Shown here: positions 43,963 to 54,290 of the stretch, piece after piece
Numbering within the stretch: position 1 is the stretch's first letter
Layout of the letters: the number at the start of each line of letters is the position of its first letter
From: Ashinkailepas kermadecensis
Lineage: Eukaryota > Arthropoda > Thecostraca > Neolepadidae
NCBI GenBank assembly: GCA_034440615.1
Contig: JAOTOM010004870.1
Coordinates: forward strand, 124,001 to 188,000
Length of the DNA: 64,000 nt
Reading direction: 5' to 3'
Program-made: the position numbers and the translations under genes
Notes under the pieces: model-generated
Databases searched by the model: none
Told to the model about the DNA's origin: nothing
The model's input: only the letters and a program-made list of their open reading frames with translations

Positions 43963-44100
43963 CGCACACTGCAGGCCATGCTGACAGCTTTCACCGAGCC
44001 CCCTGACGAGCATGCATACGCCATCGACGTCGACGTAGTTCTCGACGCACGCGCAGACCGGTTCCTCCCACAGCGAGCAAAAGCTGTTGCCGTCGAGCGC
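43963..44100 (-). CDS. EB-module-like exon with two possible donors (phase 0-0)
   Basis: 138 bp, 46 codons. Acceptor GTGCTGTTTCAG|GC at 44101 and donor GCG|GTAAGTGTG at 43962. The peptide begins ALDGNSFCSLWEEPVCACVE, continues NYVDVDGVC and ends LGESCQHGLQCA. Spacing of cysteines and the YVDV-x-G-x-C core match the exon at 1440-1330 and the EB-module pattern (disulfide-rich extracellular domain). A second strong donor, CAG|GAG|GTAAGTG, at 43914 would extend the exon in the same frame by 16 codons, adding one more cysteine. It lies about 770 bp downstream of the probable poly(A) signal of the gene at 45 kb, so it probably starts or belongs to another gene. Confidence 0.6.
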
Positions 44101-44154
44101 CTGAAACAGCACGTTTGACGTCACCGGGTGTGTGACGTCATCGGACGTGTGACG

Positions 44155-44365
44155 TTACCTTGAGTGCGACATCACAGGCGTGGTCTGGATGCTGTACTTC
44201 AGGCGCCGTCCTTGGCCTGGATGCTGGACTTCAGGATGCCTGTGGCCTGGATGCTGGACTTCAGACGCCGCCTGCGGCAACAGGCTTAAGCTCGCCGCCT
44301 GGGCGACTTTGGCTTGTCTCCGCGCTTTGCACGTCGCCCGGCAGGGTTGACCGTGCTTCATTTGG
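44155..44365 (-). other. Open frame with a 29-bp internal repeat
   Basis: Minus-strand CAAATGAAGCACGGTCAACC region encodes CQMKHGQPCRATCKARRQAK and then a stretch from three copies of a 29-bp repeat (GAAGTCCAGCATCCAGGCCA). A donor-like AAG|GTAACG follows. It may be an exon just upstream of the EB-like exon, but no acceptor stands out. Confidence 0.25.
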
Positions 44366-44589
44366 CAGCCCCGTAGTAATTGTTAACGTCTATAGGACAA
44401 TGCTGGCATTGCTAGCGTCGCTCTGGACATTGCTGAATTTGAACATTGTGAAGGAACATTCGTCATTTCAACTCACGTAAAGATTACAGGGGGGGGGCAA
44501 TGGACAACGTCCAAATTTGTGTGCCGGTTTGCACAGACTATTCTGGGTTGTGGCATATCAGTTTGAAGATGGCACCACGGGCTGAGTTT

Positions 44590-44770
44590 GGCTGTTAGGA
44601 GGTGGAGCAGTTTCGGCCAATGAGAGGTGTGGCATAGTCAGCCAATGAGACGTGGCTCAGCTCATAGGCTCGGCCAATGAGACGCGGTGCAGGTTCGGCC
44701 AATGAGAGGTGGCGCAGTTTCGGCCAATGAGAGGTGGGGAAGGTTCGGCCAATGAGATGTGACGCAGGTT
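44590..44770. repeat. 25-bp minisatellite, about 7 units
   Basis: Unit GGTTCGGCCAATGAGAGGTG, each with a CCAAT-box-like CCAAT. Confidence 0.85.
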
Positions 44771-44870
44771 CAAGCCCTCACCACTGTGCCGGTGCAGAAG
44801 CACGTCAAAGCGTTCGGAAATTCTCCGACAGAAGGAAAGAAATGAAGATAATATGACAATAAATCGATTG

Positions 44871-44876
44871 TTTATT
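44871..44876 (-). promoter_or_regulatory. Poly(A) signal AATAAA
   Basis: AATAAA on the minus strand, 81 bp after the stop of the exon at 45134-44957. Suitable as its 3' end signal. Confidence 0.4.
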
Positions 44877-44956
44877 TTGGCAAAAAGCTTACCTCCCAAT
44901 CGGCCTATCGTCAGCCCAATTTTACGATTCGATCGCCCGAAAATACCCCGAAAGAT

Positions 44957-45134
44957 CTAGGAGGCCGGGGGCACTATGTGCATTCTGAAATACTTCGCAG
45001 CACTGCAGAGCCCTCCAGTCATGTCGAAACAAACAATGTCCATCGGCTGGACGGAGCGCACCAGGGTCGATACGGCGCCGCCTTCGGGATGTTCGCCAGC
45101 GTTCCGAATGGTGTCCAAGTAGCCTGCCTTCAAC
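44957..45134 (-). CDS. Probable terminal coding exon, dermatopontin-like repeat (tentative)
   Basis: The frame reads YLDTIRNAGEHPEGGAVSTL, VRSVQPMDIVCFDMTGGLCS and AAKYFRMHIVPPAS, then TAG at 44959-44957. The core V-S-T-L-V-x-S ... MDIVC resembles VVTGFSSI ... RRMWC in the exon at 51720-51539. The start is uncertain: AAG|G (45134) would accept a phase-2 donor such as that of the 51720-51539 exon, and GGCAG|GC (45123) is the alternative; an in-frame TGA lies just upstream. The acceptor region merges with the 20-bp array at 45173. AATAAA follows at 44876. Confidence 0.45.
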
Positions 45135-45172
45135 CTTCAGCGGACGCATCTGGCGACGTCTGCTATCACCAT

Positions 45173-45454
45173 GTCCGGGCACGTTCTCACCCGTCCTGAC
45201 ACGTTCTCACCCGTCCTGGCACGTTCTCACCATGTCCTGGCACGTTCTCACCCGTCCGGGCACGTTCTCACCATGTCCTGGAACGTTCTCACCCGTCCTG
45301 GCACGTTCTCACCATGTCCTGGCACGTTCTCACCCGTCCTGGCACGTTCTCACCCGTCCTGGAACGTTCTCACCCGTCCTGGCACGTTCTCACCCGTCCT
45401 GGCACGTTCTCACCCGTCCTGGCACGTTCTCACCATGTCCTGGCACGTTCTCAC
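45173..45454. repeat. 20-bp minisatellite containing a 5' splice-site word
   Basis: About 14 units of CACGTTCTCACCCGTCCTGG. On the minus strand each unit reads CCAGGACGG|GTGAGAACGTG, and the array begins at the putative donor of the exon at 45553-45455. Confidence 0.9.
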
Positions 45455-45553
45455 CCGTCCTGGCACGTTCCCAGCTGTCGTGGAATGAACTGATTTCTTA
45501 CGGAAAGGTCCATGTGTCCGGGAAGGAACGGCCTCGATCATGAGTGTTATTTT
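45455..45553 (-). CDS. Putative 99-bp exon (phase 0-0), product unknown
   Basis: Acceptor TTTTAACATACCAG at 45554 and donor GGACGG|GTGAGAAC at 45454. 33 codons: KITLMIEAVPSRTHGPFRKK, then SVHSTTAGNVPGR. No cysteines and no recognised motif. The donor word is repeated through the adjoining array, which could mean the array grew from this junction. Confidence 0.35.
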
Positions 45554-45555
45554 CT

Positions 45556-46289
45556 GGTATGTTTTAAGGGGTTTGCTTAGACCCCAATAATTTGAGCTTT
45601 TAACATGTGACCGTGTGTAGTCTGCCCTCATCCCAAATCGATTCGGGCTCGCCCATTTTTTCCCAGTGCTCTACCGCCTCCTCCAATAATGTACAGAAAT
45701 TAACGCTCCTGGTCTCAACGATGGAGACATGCAGGTGACAGGAGAAGCATTGTTCTGAAGTGCAACATATCTGGTGAAAAAGGCACACATGATAGGGGAC
45801 TGTCTTCATTCTAGTTTCCAAATCGCATCGAAACATCTTAATAGCAAAATTAATATGCTTTGACGGTTTCATCCGCATCTCAACATTGTGAAGATGTGGT
45901 ACCTAGAGATCAGGGGAGGCTGAATCGAATTTTCCATTCAAGCAGCTGTACGGATAACGTTTTTCTAGATGGTGCCGTTTGCCAGACACTTCGCCTCTAT
46001 ACCATAACCACCGCGCATTGTGTGGTGCCAAATACTCACTCTCGCTGTGCCCATCGCACTTTCATTTCTCATATCAGCCCCACCAAGCTCGCAAGCCTTT
46101 CCATCCTCGAAGTCATCACGGCCCTCCCAAGTCTAACCGTCCTCTCATTTCTTGTCGCCCTCTTTTTTAAAAGTTTATTTATTTCATACCGCATCGACAG
46201 TCTTTCAGTTGCGACACAATAGCACACAGCACACAGTGCACAATAGCACATTAGTAGTACACGCAGCTATTCATCTTCCCATACGTTCA
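45556..46289. other. No gene recognised
   Basis: Unique DNA; a 120-codon plus-strand frame at 45860 has no familiar motif. Confidence 0.3.
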
Positions 46290-46800
46290 TCTCCAAAGGT
46301 CGGGACAGGACCCCTGGAAATCACGTTGGGGCCCAAAAAGTTTCACCGTGTCCCCTGAAAATCTCGCTGCCTCCCCCACCCCAAAAAAAAGTACGACAAC
46401 AGCCCTTGGAAATCACGCTGGGCCTCAAAAGTTCGCACCTGGGCCCTTGAAGATCACGACATGGTAAAAAAAGACCTGCCGTGGTCCTTGAAAATAACGA
46501 TGGAGGCCCAAAGAAGTAGGCCGGGCCCCTGAAAATTGCGCTCGGCCACAAAAAAGTCAGAACGGAGCTGCTCAAAATCACAGTGTGTGCCTTAAAAGTT
46601 CGCGTCTGGGACCCTGAAAATCACGCTTGGGGCTCGACAGGTCGCACCGGTACCCCAAAAGTCTTATCAGGACCACCCAAAAAAATGAAGCCGGGACAAC
46701 AACAAAAAGGCCGAACAAGGAGAATCACTCTCGGGTCCAACAATCACGCCAGAAGCGCCCAAAACATGTTGGGCCTCCAAAAACGTGTCGAGGCTGCCAA
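46290..46800. repeat. Degenerate GC-rich array, relative of the 38-40 kb array
   Basis: Units of about 45 bp with CCCTGAAAATCACGCTGGGG and CCAAAAAGTC variants. The 46600-46710 part aligns with 39770-39900. Confidence 0.65.
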
Positions 46801-46979
46801 AACTCGCAACGATAGCGACCGAACCCCGCGTTCGGTCGCTATTACTTTAGTATCGCTAAGTGAATCAAGTGAAACGAGTGAATAAAGCTAATATTTGACT
46901 TTGAGGTTTGACATGTCCCTATCTGACATGTTGCACTGGGGTTCACCACGGGCTATCGCTTGATACCAGATTTGGGCAG

Positions 46980-47158
46980 GTTTGGGTGAGACAAAAAATT
47001 GCGAGGCGACGGAAGAAACGAGTTGATTCGGACGAATATAAACCCGTCGCCGAATATGAATGCGATTACGCCTCTGGCGAACTTGTCGCCCAAGCCCTTC
47101 AAGGCCCCTCCATGGCCTTGGAGATCTCCAAGGACACCCAGAGTCACGTTTGTTCAAG
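46980..47158 (+). CDS. Possible plus-strand exon, unrecognised
   Basis: Open in one frame: VWVRQKIARRRKKRVDSDEY, then KPVAEYECDYASGELVAQAL and QGPSMALEISKDTQSHVCS. Donor TTCAAG|GTATGTCG at 47159 is good; acceptor TTTGGGCAG at 46979 lacks a pyrimidine tract. Phase 0 in, phase 2 out. Codon-like composition differs from the surroundings. Confidence 0.3.
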
Positions 47159-47284
47159 GTATGTCGATACACGCCCAGGGCAAGGCAGCCTAAGACGCAT
47201 GAGGCCTTGCGATAATGCAAATTTGGTGCCTTGCAAAGCACAATTTTCCACCCAAGCCAAAGCATAAGATGGTCACATCGACCA

Positions 47285-47840
47285 GGGCCCGGCACCCTCA
47301 TCCATCAGATTTGGACCAAAATTATTTCTTGAGGTTATCCTATGCCCTGAACCCACCTGCGTAAATTTTGCTTCGATCAGGTCAACGGTTCAGGAGTTAT
47401 AGCATCGGGAATTTCTGGAAGGTCACGTTGCATGGTTATGTTCGATGGTCGATAACTATGCTTAATATCAGTCAAAATGTAAATATCCAGAAATTTGTGG
47501 ACTCGCAAAGATTCAAGGAATCCAATTCTCTTAATGTTTATAATATGTGAGGAGTAATAAAATAGATACCCCATGACCTCAGGTCACGAGACCTCCGGTG
47601 ACCTCGATACGCGTGAAATATTGTCTTTTTTTATTGACAGAATAGAAGAACCATGGTTTGGCTTGATATATAACAACTAAAAATAGCGTTTCTTTTCTAT
47701 AAATCCTCATTTGGAGAGCGCAAACTTTACCATATTTGAAGGCTTTCGAGGATTGAGCTACTAAATCGGCCGTCTCTCCGTCCAAAATCGAGGTGCAGTT
47801 TTACAATGCGCAACAACGTGTTCTCTGGCATTGTGTGGAT
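47285..47840. repeat. Dispersed 0.5-kb repeat, copy C
   Basis: Third copy, same orientation as those at 28173 and 32215; retains TGACCTCAGGTCACGAGACC and ends GGCATTGTGTGG. Confidence 0.85.
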
Positions 47841-48308
47841 CTATATCTTCTAATGTACTTATTTACCTCCAATATCTGTATGAGATAAAAGGCACCTACT
47901 GAGGTTAGAAGTGGCCATTTGCCTCAACTGAACTCTGGTCGGCACCAGTAGCTTGTGGTTTGTAATATCAAGTTATTTATCTGAATACATGCGTATTAAT
48001 TTCGTTCGCCGAGAACACTTTCCTGACATCAGTTGATGTTTATATTCTCACAGAAAACACGATCCGTAGGGACTGATAAGGGCAATGTATACACCATAGT
48101 TACACAATCATTGTATGTTTAGAACAAACATGTATCCAACTGAGAAATAAGGAGATACATCACGTCACAACCATGCACCGTCAGAAGTGCATAGATGTGG
48201 CTGTTTGGCGGTACCTTGAATGTTGTTCTACACTGACGGAACTTCTCGGAACCGGTGACCTGACATTGACCTCGTCTAGCTTTGTGACCTTTGGTATCCT
48301 TGAGACAG
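47841..48308. other. No gene recognised
   Basis: Unique DNA. Confidence 0.3.
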
Positions 48309-48484
48309 CACTACCACCCGCCACCGACGGTTCAAGTCACTACAACCGTGGTGATTTTCGCCGCGGCGTGGTAGGACTTCGGATCAAAGCCAAGCCGACC
48401 ACGCCGTACGCCGCAGTTTGTACGAACCTGGACTTAAATTCTCTGGCAATTGTTAAAAACAGGAAGGGCTTGCTTTCCGTCTGA
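48309..48484 (+). CDS. Possible plus-strand terminal exon, unrecognised
   Basis: Acceptor ATCCTTGAGACAG at 48308 then an open frame with HYNRGDFRRGVVGLRIKAKP, TTPYAAVCTNLDLNSLAIV and a TGA stop. The VVGLRIK ... VC core faintly resembles the repeats on the minus strand at 51.6 and 45.0 kb. Single weak line of evidence. Confidence 0.25.
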
Positions 48485-49190
48485 ATTTTGTTTTTCAGTA
48501 ATTAACATAGATTAATGTTAATTTATATTGATCATAGTCAAAGGGGTCAAAATAGGTCAGGTCAGGTCGGGTTGGAATCAAACTTGAAATCCAGCTTCCA
48601 AGCTATGCACGTCAGAGACACAGGGAAAATACAGCCAGTAAGCCACTATAGCACAAAGGTCGCAACACAGCCTATTTCTTCATTTGTGGCCATGCTGGGC
48701 CCTTAACGGTCGTAATAGTTGAACCAAGCGAGATGATCTTTATCCTGGGGAATGACCTCAATATTATGAAGATGTATGTTGGGCGTCCTTTCAACAGACC
48801 CACTCAAACAAACTATGTACATCTGTGTGATATCCGAAAACGCTAAGGTCAGGTCAAGTCACACCATATTTTCAGGTCAAGTAGGTTCAAGCTTGAATAC
48901 CCCTGGCACATCACTATCGAATTGGGTACACCCACTGTTTCACCCGGCGCCCGCTGCCGTGTTGGCAAGGGCGTCGGCGACAAACGCCGACATAATTATG
49001 CTGTGGAATGGTGTTGTCGGTCATATTTTACAGCTGAGATTCGGATGGTGTCATAGGAACGATTCACGATGTGGTTTATTCACCGGTTTATTTTGCACGC
49101 CGCTTAAGCTAGATAACAACACTCATTTATCATCCGGCACAATGCAGCCATGTGGAGAAGTCGATACACTTGCACACATCAGAATCTACA
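48485..49190. other. No gene recognised
   Basis: Unique DNA with GGTCAGGTCAGGTC near 48556. Confidence 0.3.
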
Positions 49191-49192
49191 TC

Positions 49193-49194
<2 letters not shown>

Positions 49195-49267
<73 letters not shown>

Positions 49268-49400
49268 GCATGTACATCTACGTCTACATCTACGTCTACG
49301 TCTACGTCTACGTCTACGTCTACTTCTCTATCTATATCTAAAACTAAATATAAATATAAGTCTAAGTCTATATCTAAATCTACATTTGCATCTACACATC
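49195..49400. repeat. (TA)n followed by CTACGT/CTACAT hexamer repeat
   Basis: About 70 bp of pure TA at 49195-49264, then CATCTACGTCTACATCTACG-type hexamers and TATCTAAATCTA variants to 49400. Confidence 0.95.
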
Positions 49401-50254
49401 ACACAACACAGCAACACAACACCTCATATTAAAGAGATTGCCAAAATACAATTGTCGACCTTCGTTTAGCAAGAGCAAATTCGATACAAACACTAAGCAA
49501 AATATAAGTTCGACATTTCGACCCTCACCAGAGAGTGTAAGTTCGTGATCATGGCGAAAGGTCCAAACGTCAAACATATATTTTAGGTAGTGTTTATATG
49601 AAATTTCGTCTCCTGCTAAACGATGGTGAATATTTTTAGTTTGACAACCCAATGATGAAGCATCACGAGATTAAGGCCTCTGGAAGTTCTGAATATCTGG
49701 GAGTGTCACGGACATGTTTCGATGAAGCGTACTACAGCAGGAGCCTCGGATAGTGTCACACGGGCAATATCAAGGGTACCTCGGCAAGCAACACAGCAAG
49801 CAACAAGAACACATCGGCAAGCCGCGTGACGACAAGCGAAGTGACGACGAGCGAAGTGATGTGACGTATGCGCGCTCATGCCTGCCGTGCGTGCGATTGC
49901 GCCTCACATCACAAATAGCGGCGCACCTGGAGCACATTTGGGCTTGCCGATTGTACGCCTCACCATGCACAATTGCACAATGACAGCTCCGAGTGGGATC
50001 CCAGCCTGACCTTAACCTGACCTCGCCACTGGGTACAGCCCTGCCACGGCTCGTCACGGCAGGCGCCAAGCCTGGAGATTGCCCTAGCTTTGACGGCGTT
50101 TGCAGATGTCCATCACCAGCGTCATCACCAGCGTCGTCGTCGACACCAGAACTGCGATATATGGATTGAACTCAGTAGGACACTGGGTCCCAAATAACTA
50201 TCCAACCAACTGGATCTCGACCAACTATCACACTCGCAGGGTGTTCCGAAGGGC
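49401..50254. other. No gene recognised
   Basis: Includes CAAGCGAAGTGACGACGAGC short repeats near 49831. Confidence 0.3.
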
Positions 50255-50530
50255 GACAAACTGGCAGCCGTCTGGTAGACAATCTGGCAGCAATCTGGTA
50301 GGCAATCTGGCAGCCGTCTATTAGACAATCTGGCAGCCGTCTGGTAGGCAATCTGGCAGCCGTCCATTAGACAATCTAACAGCCGTCTATTAGATAATCT
50401 GGAAGCCGCTGGTAGGCAATCTGGCAGCCGTCTCGTAGACCATCTGGCAGCCGTCTGGTAGACAATCCGGCAGTTATCTGGTAGAAAATCTGGCAGCAGT
50501 CTGGTAGACAATCTGGCAGCGGTCTGGTGG
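50255..50530. repeat. 24-bp minisatellite, about 11 units
   Basis: Unit GTCTGGTAGACAATCTGGCA plus GCCG. Half-unit variants (CTGGTAGGCAA, CTATTAGACAA) alternate. Confidence 0.9.
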
Positions 50531-50827
50531 CGTCTAGTCGAAAGTCTACACGGCTATTTCACAGCAGCGCAGCATACGCCAATACGAACGTGCCGAGTCA
50601 GCTTCATTGTAGACGATGGCAGTCACAGCTGTACGCTTGCCAGAACACTGTATTAGCCACCTGCAATGGTCCAGCTGAAGTCAAGTTCGTGTTGGCTGCA
50701 AGGGTCGAGGTTAGCGGAGGTCAAGTTTGAGCATGGTGGCAATTGCTCCAGCGAACCAAAATGTAACTGGAGTGTGCTCGTCGGTGCGACTTCTCGCCAA
50801 GAGGATGACATTAACGCACCCCGAAAC
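50531..50827. other. Spacer between arrays
   Basis: No clear gene; minus-strand CAGCTGGACCATTGCAG|GTGG near 50660 resembles splice sites. Confidence 0.25.
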
Positions 50828-51148
50828 TGAGGATGGCACTGCATCTCACCCACTCGGTATCCGCCTGACACTGCATCTCACCCACTCTGTATCCGCCTGA
50901 CACTGCTCTCACCCACTCGTATCCGCCTGACACTGCATCCACCCACTCTGTATCCGCCTGACACTGCATCCACCCATTCGGTATCCGCCTGACACTGCAT
51001 CCACCCACTCGGTATCCGCCTGACACGTCCACCCACTCTGTATCCGCCTGACACTGCATCTCACCCACTCTGTATCCGCCTGACACTGCATCTCACCCAC
51101 TCTGTATCGGCCTGACACTGCATTTCACCCACTCTGTATCCGCCTCTG
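50828..51148. repeat. 32-bp minisatellite with both splice-site words
   Basis: About 10 units of CCACTCTGTATCCGCCTGAC plus ACTGCATCTCAC. On the minus strand the unit reads GGCGGATACAGAGTGG|GTGAGATGCAGTGTCAG|GCGG, that is, a 15-nt block between an acceptor-like CAG and a donor-like GTGAGA. Confidence 0.85.
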
Positions 51149-51284
51149 ATAAACATATATGAGTTCTGAAGCTATAAATAGCCTACATAATAGCCTTGCC
51201 AGGCTCTACGGTAATACTTCACCTCGCGCTCCGCCAGTGGCGCAAATCCTCCTCATGTGATTTTGCCGCGATATCAAAAAAACC
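51149..51284. other. Spacer
   Basis: No feature. Confidence 0.25.
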
Positions 51285-51415
51285 TACCACACCTGTCTAC
51301 TACAAAAAACCTACCACACCTGTCTACTACAGCAATTCCGGTCACCTACCACACCTGTCTATTACAACAAGGCCGGTCATCTACCGCACCTGTCTGCCAC
51401 AACAAGGTCAGTTTA
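51285..51415. repeat. Short minisatellite of CTACCACACCTGTCTACTAC
   Basis: Four to five units of 25-33 bp. Minus strand carries GACAG|GTGTGGTAG in each. Confidence 0.8.
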
Positions 51416-51538
51416 CATCATCAGACATGTCCGGTTAGAGGTAAAAATGATGTCCGAAAATCAGGAACGACAATAATTTGATACGCACAGAAACAGCCCG
51501 CACGATGCTGATCGTGAAGTTCCCCTCCCCTCATTCAC

Positions 51539-51720
51539 CTGCGGTTAGGGTCGTGAACGTGTATTGCATCTGCAGCCGTGATGGGGATTTCGTGACACCG
51601 ATCGTACACGAAGCTGCATACGAGCGGGGAGCACCACATACGGCGTGTAAATTCGGACGATGAATCAATGCTTGAGAATCCAGTCACGACGTGGTTCTCC
51701 GGACATTCTTGCCAGTCGTC
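51539..51720 (-). CDS. Dermatopontin-like exon (phase 0 in, phase 2 out)
   Basis: 182 bp. Acceptor TTGCGCTGTGCCTACAG at 51721 is strong; donor CCGCAG|GTGAATG at 51538 is fair. The 60 codons begin DDWQECPENHVVTGFSSIDS, continue SSEFTRRMWCSPLVC and SFVYDRCHEIPITAAD. The run W-Q-x-CP-x(2)-H-VVTG-F-x-S ... R-R-x-W-C resembles the repeat of dermatopontin-type extracellular matrix proteins (CP-x-G-x-V-x-x-x-x-S ... DR-x-W-x-x-x-C). I infer a secreted or matrix protein. The start Asp-Asp would follow directly on the phase-0 end of the exon at 58179-58099. A copy of its acceptor and first 12 nt forms the neighbouring 31-bp array. Family call tentative. Confidence 0.5.
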
Positions 51721-51723
51721 CTG

Positions 51724-51900
51724 TAGGCACAGCGCAATAGATCACGTGATCATGAGGTTCTCCCGGCATTCCTGCCAGTCAGCCTGCAGGCACAGCGTCA
51801 GCCTGCCAGTCAGCCTGCAGGCACAGCGTCAGCCTGCCAGTCAGCCTGCAGGCACAGCGTCAGCCTGCCAGTCAGCCTGCAGGCACAGCGCAACAGGCAA
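51724..51900. repeat. 31-bp minisatellite made of a 3' splice site
   Basis: Minus-strand unit GACGCTGTGCCTGCAG|GCTGACTGGCAGGCT, four near-perfect copies plus two longer diverged copies that also include GAATG-CGGGAGAACC from further inside the exon. The real acceptor of the 51720 exon reads GCGCTGTGCCTACAG|GACGACTGGCAAG. Confidence 0.9.
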
Positions 51901-53280
51901 CGTGATCGCGTGGTTCTCCGAACATTCCAGTGTTGGATGCATTGGCTGGATGGTTATCTCTGTCATGCTAAACATTGGATCGGCGCCTGAAGCGTTTGCC
52001 GAAGCCTTACCTCCGCAGAGCATTTTACCAGCAGGCCTGTCCGATGAGGCTGGCGGAGTTGCCACCCGTCACCATTTCACCTTCGAACCTGCGAGTCACT
52101 GAGGAGGGGCGTTCTCCCTTGGTGTTTCTGTGATAACAGCCAAATCCCTTGATGCAGCAGCTTGAGACTTTTAGTAGCTTCAAATTAACACGTAAGGTAC
52201 AGTGTGTAAAAATGGCCGCAAGCTCGTCTTAGATCATGCCCTTACATTTTATTTTATTTTATTTTATATATTTTATATATTTTATTTTATTTTATTATAT
52301 ATTCCCCCCATTACCTCATAAATTCCTTCGTTGGTGCTGCTTTTAAGGTCTTTTAAGGTCTCAAGCGGTTGCTCGCTGATATGAGATGCAATCGAACCGA
52401 TGATCTCATATCCACAGATCAATGCAGGTGCCATCGGTGTGCCAGAGGTCATTTTGTTTCCGCATGACGTTAACTGGGTCATTCTGGGCCAAATTGATAT
52501 TATCAATTGTATTCAAATATAATGACCGCTCATAACTGCGAAAGTCAATGAACGCTCCAGACAGGAGAATACACAAGTTATTGGAAAATAGACATGTCGG
52601 TTGCCAGAGGCCAATACTTACATACTCACATGCCAAGTCATCATAGGTCAATTAAGGACATGCCTGTGTTCAGATGCCACGGCATGCTATACGGAGGCGG
52701 CGGAACGTATGGGGCGCTGGGGTGCTGTGTTCCCTTGCAAGATCAGCTGGGAGGGGGGGGGGATGAGGGGAGGGGGCGGCGCACCCGCTTGGTGAGCTCA
52801 CTGAAACTGCTTACTCTCCCTAGGTACTATGCGTCTTAAAATAATAATAAAAAATATTCAAAGTTTAGCGCTGCATACTGACAGTTAGGTTATGTAGGTA
52901 CGGCTAAAGCACACGCTATTTTTTGTTGTTGTCATTTTTCAGTATTTCTGATGAGTCAAAGTAAATTATTGTTCGAGTGCATAGCACGCTTTGCTCGGCA
53001 TCACTACACAAAATTTATAAAATGTGATGTTCTTTGCGGTATTTGAAGCTGAATGTACAGCCACTTCATCAAGGTAACTTGGTCCTAGTGGCGAATTCAG
53101 GGGGCCTATGTTGGAGTGCTAACTGGGTACGATAATTCCTCCATGCGTCGAAAAGCTTAATAGTTGTATGGTTAAATTTGCAAATTCCGACCAAACGCTT
53201 CTTTTTCGGCATATTTTATCATCGTCGTCTCCACGGTTATACATTTTCAAAACCTGCCGTGGGATCCAGAGGGGCCACTT
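51901..53280. other. No gene recognised
   Basis: Contains ATTTTATTTTATTTT runs at 52240-52305 and a G-run with hAT-like TAGTGGCGAATTCAGGGGG at 53087. No coding region supported. Confidence 0.3.
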
Positions 53281-53283
53281 AAG

Positions 53284-53286
<3 letters not shown>

Positions 53287-53353
<67 letters not shown>
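53287..53353. repeat. (AT)n microsatellite
   Basis: About 66 bp of pure AT. Flanked by repeats of CCAGAGGGGYCAC on both sides (53265 and 53367). Confidence 0.95.
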
Positions 53354-53356
<3 letters not shown>

Positions 53357-53359
53357 AGA

Positions 53360-54290
53360 TATCTATCCAGAGGGGTCACGTATTGATGATATATGGCAAC
53401 AAAAAAAGTATGATGTGTTCGAAAGAATGTTTTTTTTGGTGTTATTTCGTTTTGTGATGGAGGATATTGGTAGGTTTGTACACTCCCATGCATTTTCTGC
53501 ACGTGTTATCTCTGTATGAATCTGTTTTCATCATTTCTGTACTCCCCTAACATTTTCATATTGTGACCCTGGGAATTCTGTGGGCGTTACTAGCTTGCTA
53601 CCTGTCCACGATTTTCCCAGGGTCCCAGGGTCTGAACCGTACGACAGTGGGATGCATGGAAATTGCCCACATCAGGTTTTTCCCACTGTCCCACTGCAGG
53701 TTGGCAGATGCGACTACGGTACTTAAACCCTGCTCTAGCATAAGCTGGTCTATCGGAGACCGTGGCAACGCGCTTGGTCATTCTAGTCTACCCGCCGGTA
53801 TGAAGTGATGTGGCTTCATTCAGCTTCATTCAGCTTCATTCAGCTCTGCGCACTGATCATCTACGTTGCATAAACAAGGTACTTGTCAGAAGCCACAAGC
53901 ACACTGACTAGATTCCGGAAGTCAGAGGTCAACAAATGCTGAGATACGTCGCTCACGAAAAATCAAGTGGAAAATGTTGTGGCATAAACGAATCTTGCCA
54001 GCAGCAAGAATGCGGCTTCCCTTTAAGCAGAAAGGCGTCGGACGCGGGAAGCTTCATTGTATGGCCGTGTCGGACAAAGTCAACCCGAGCTCTTCTCGCC
54101 GCCGATAAAAAATCCGTGTTGTTGCTTTGCCATCGTGAAGCACAGCTCCCGGCTGACCATGTATAAACAAATTATCATCATGACAGGCCACAAAATGCCG
54201 CCAGCGTCAGCAACAATGCTTCCGAAAAGTATTTGTCTGAGGACAGCACCCCCTCGCTGCGATACGTCCCTCCGCCCCTGATGCTACACC
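53360..54290. other. Weakly exon-like region
   Basis: A good plus-strand acceptor (TTTTTCCCACTGTCCCACTGCAG, 53677-53699) is followed by about 33 open codons to GCCG|GTATG, but nothing recognisable. 53936-54166 has another plus-strand frame with several cysteines (KCCGINESCQQQECGFPL). CAGCTTCATT is repeated three times at 53818. Confidence 0.25.

Noticed and set aside
44657..44899. Strong donor GAG|GTAAGC on the minus strand at 44893
   Set aside because: Every frame leading to it from the 45-kb exon contains a stop; AATAAA follows, so it is taken as 3' UTR.
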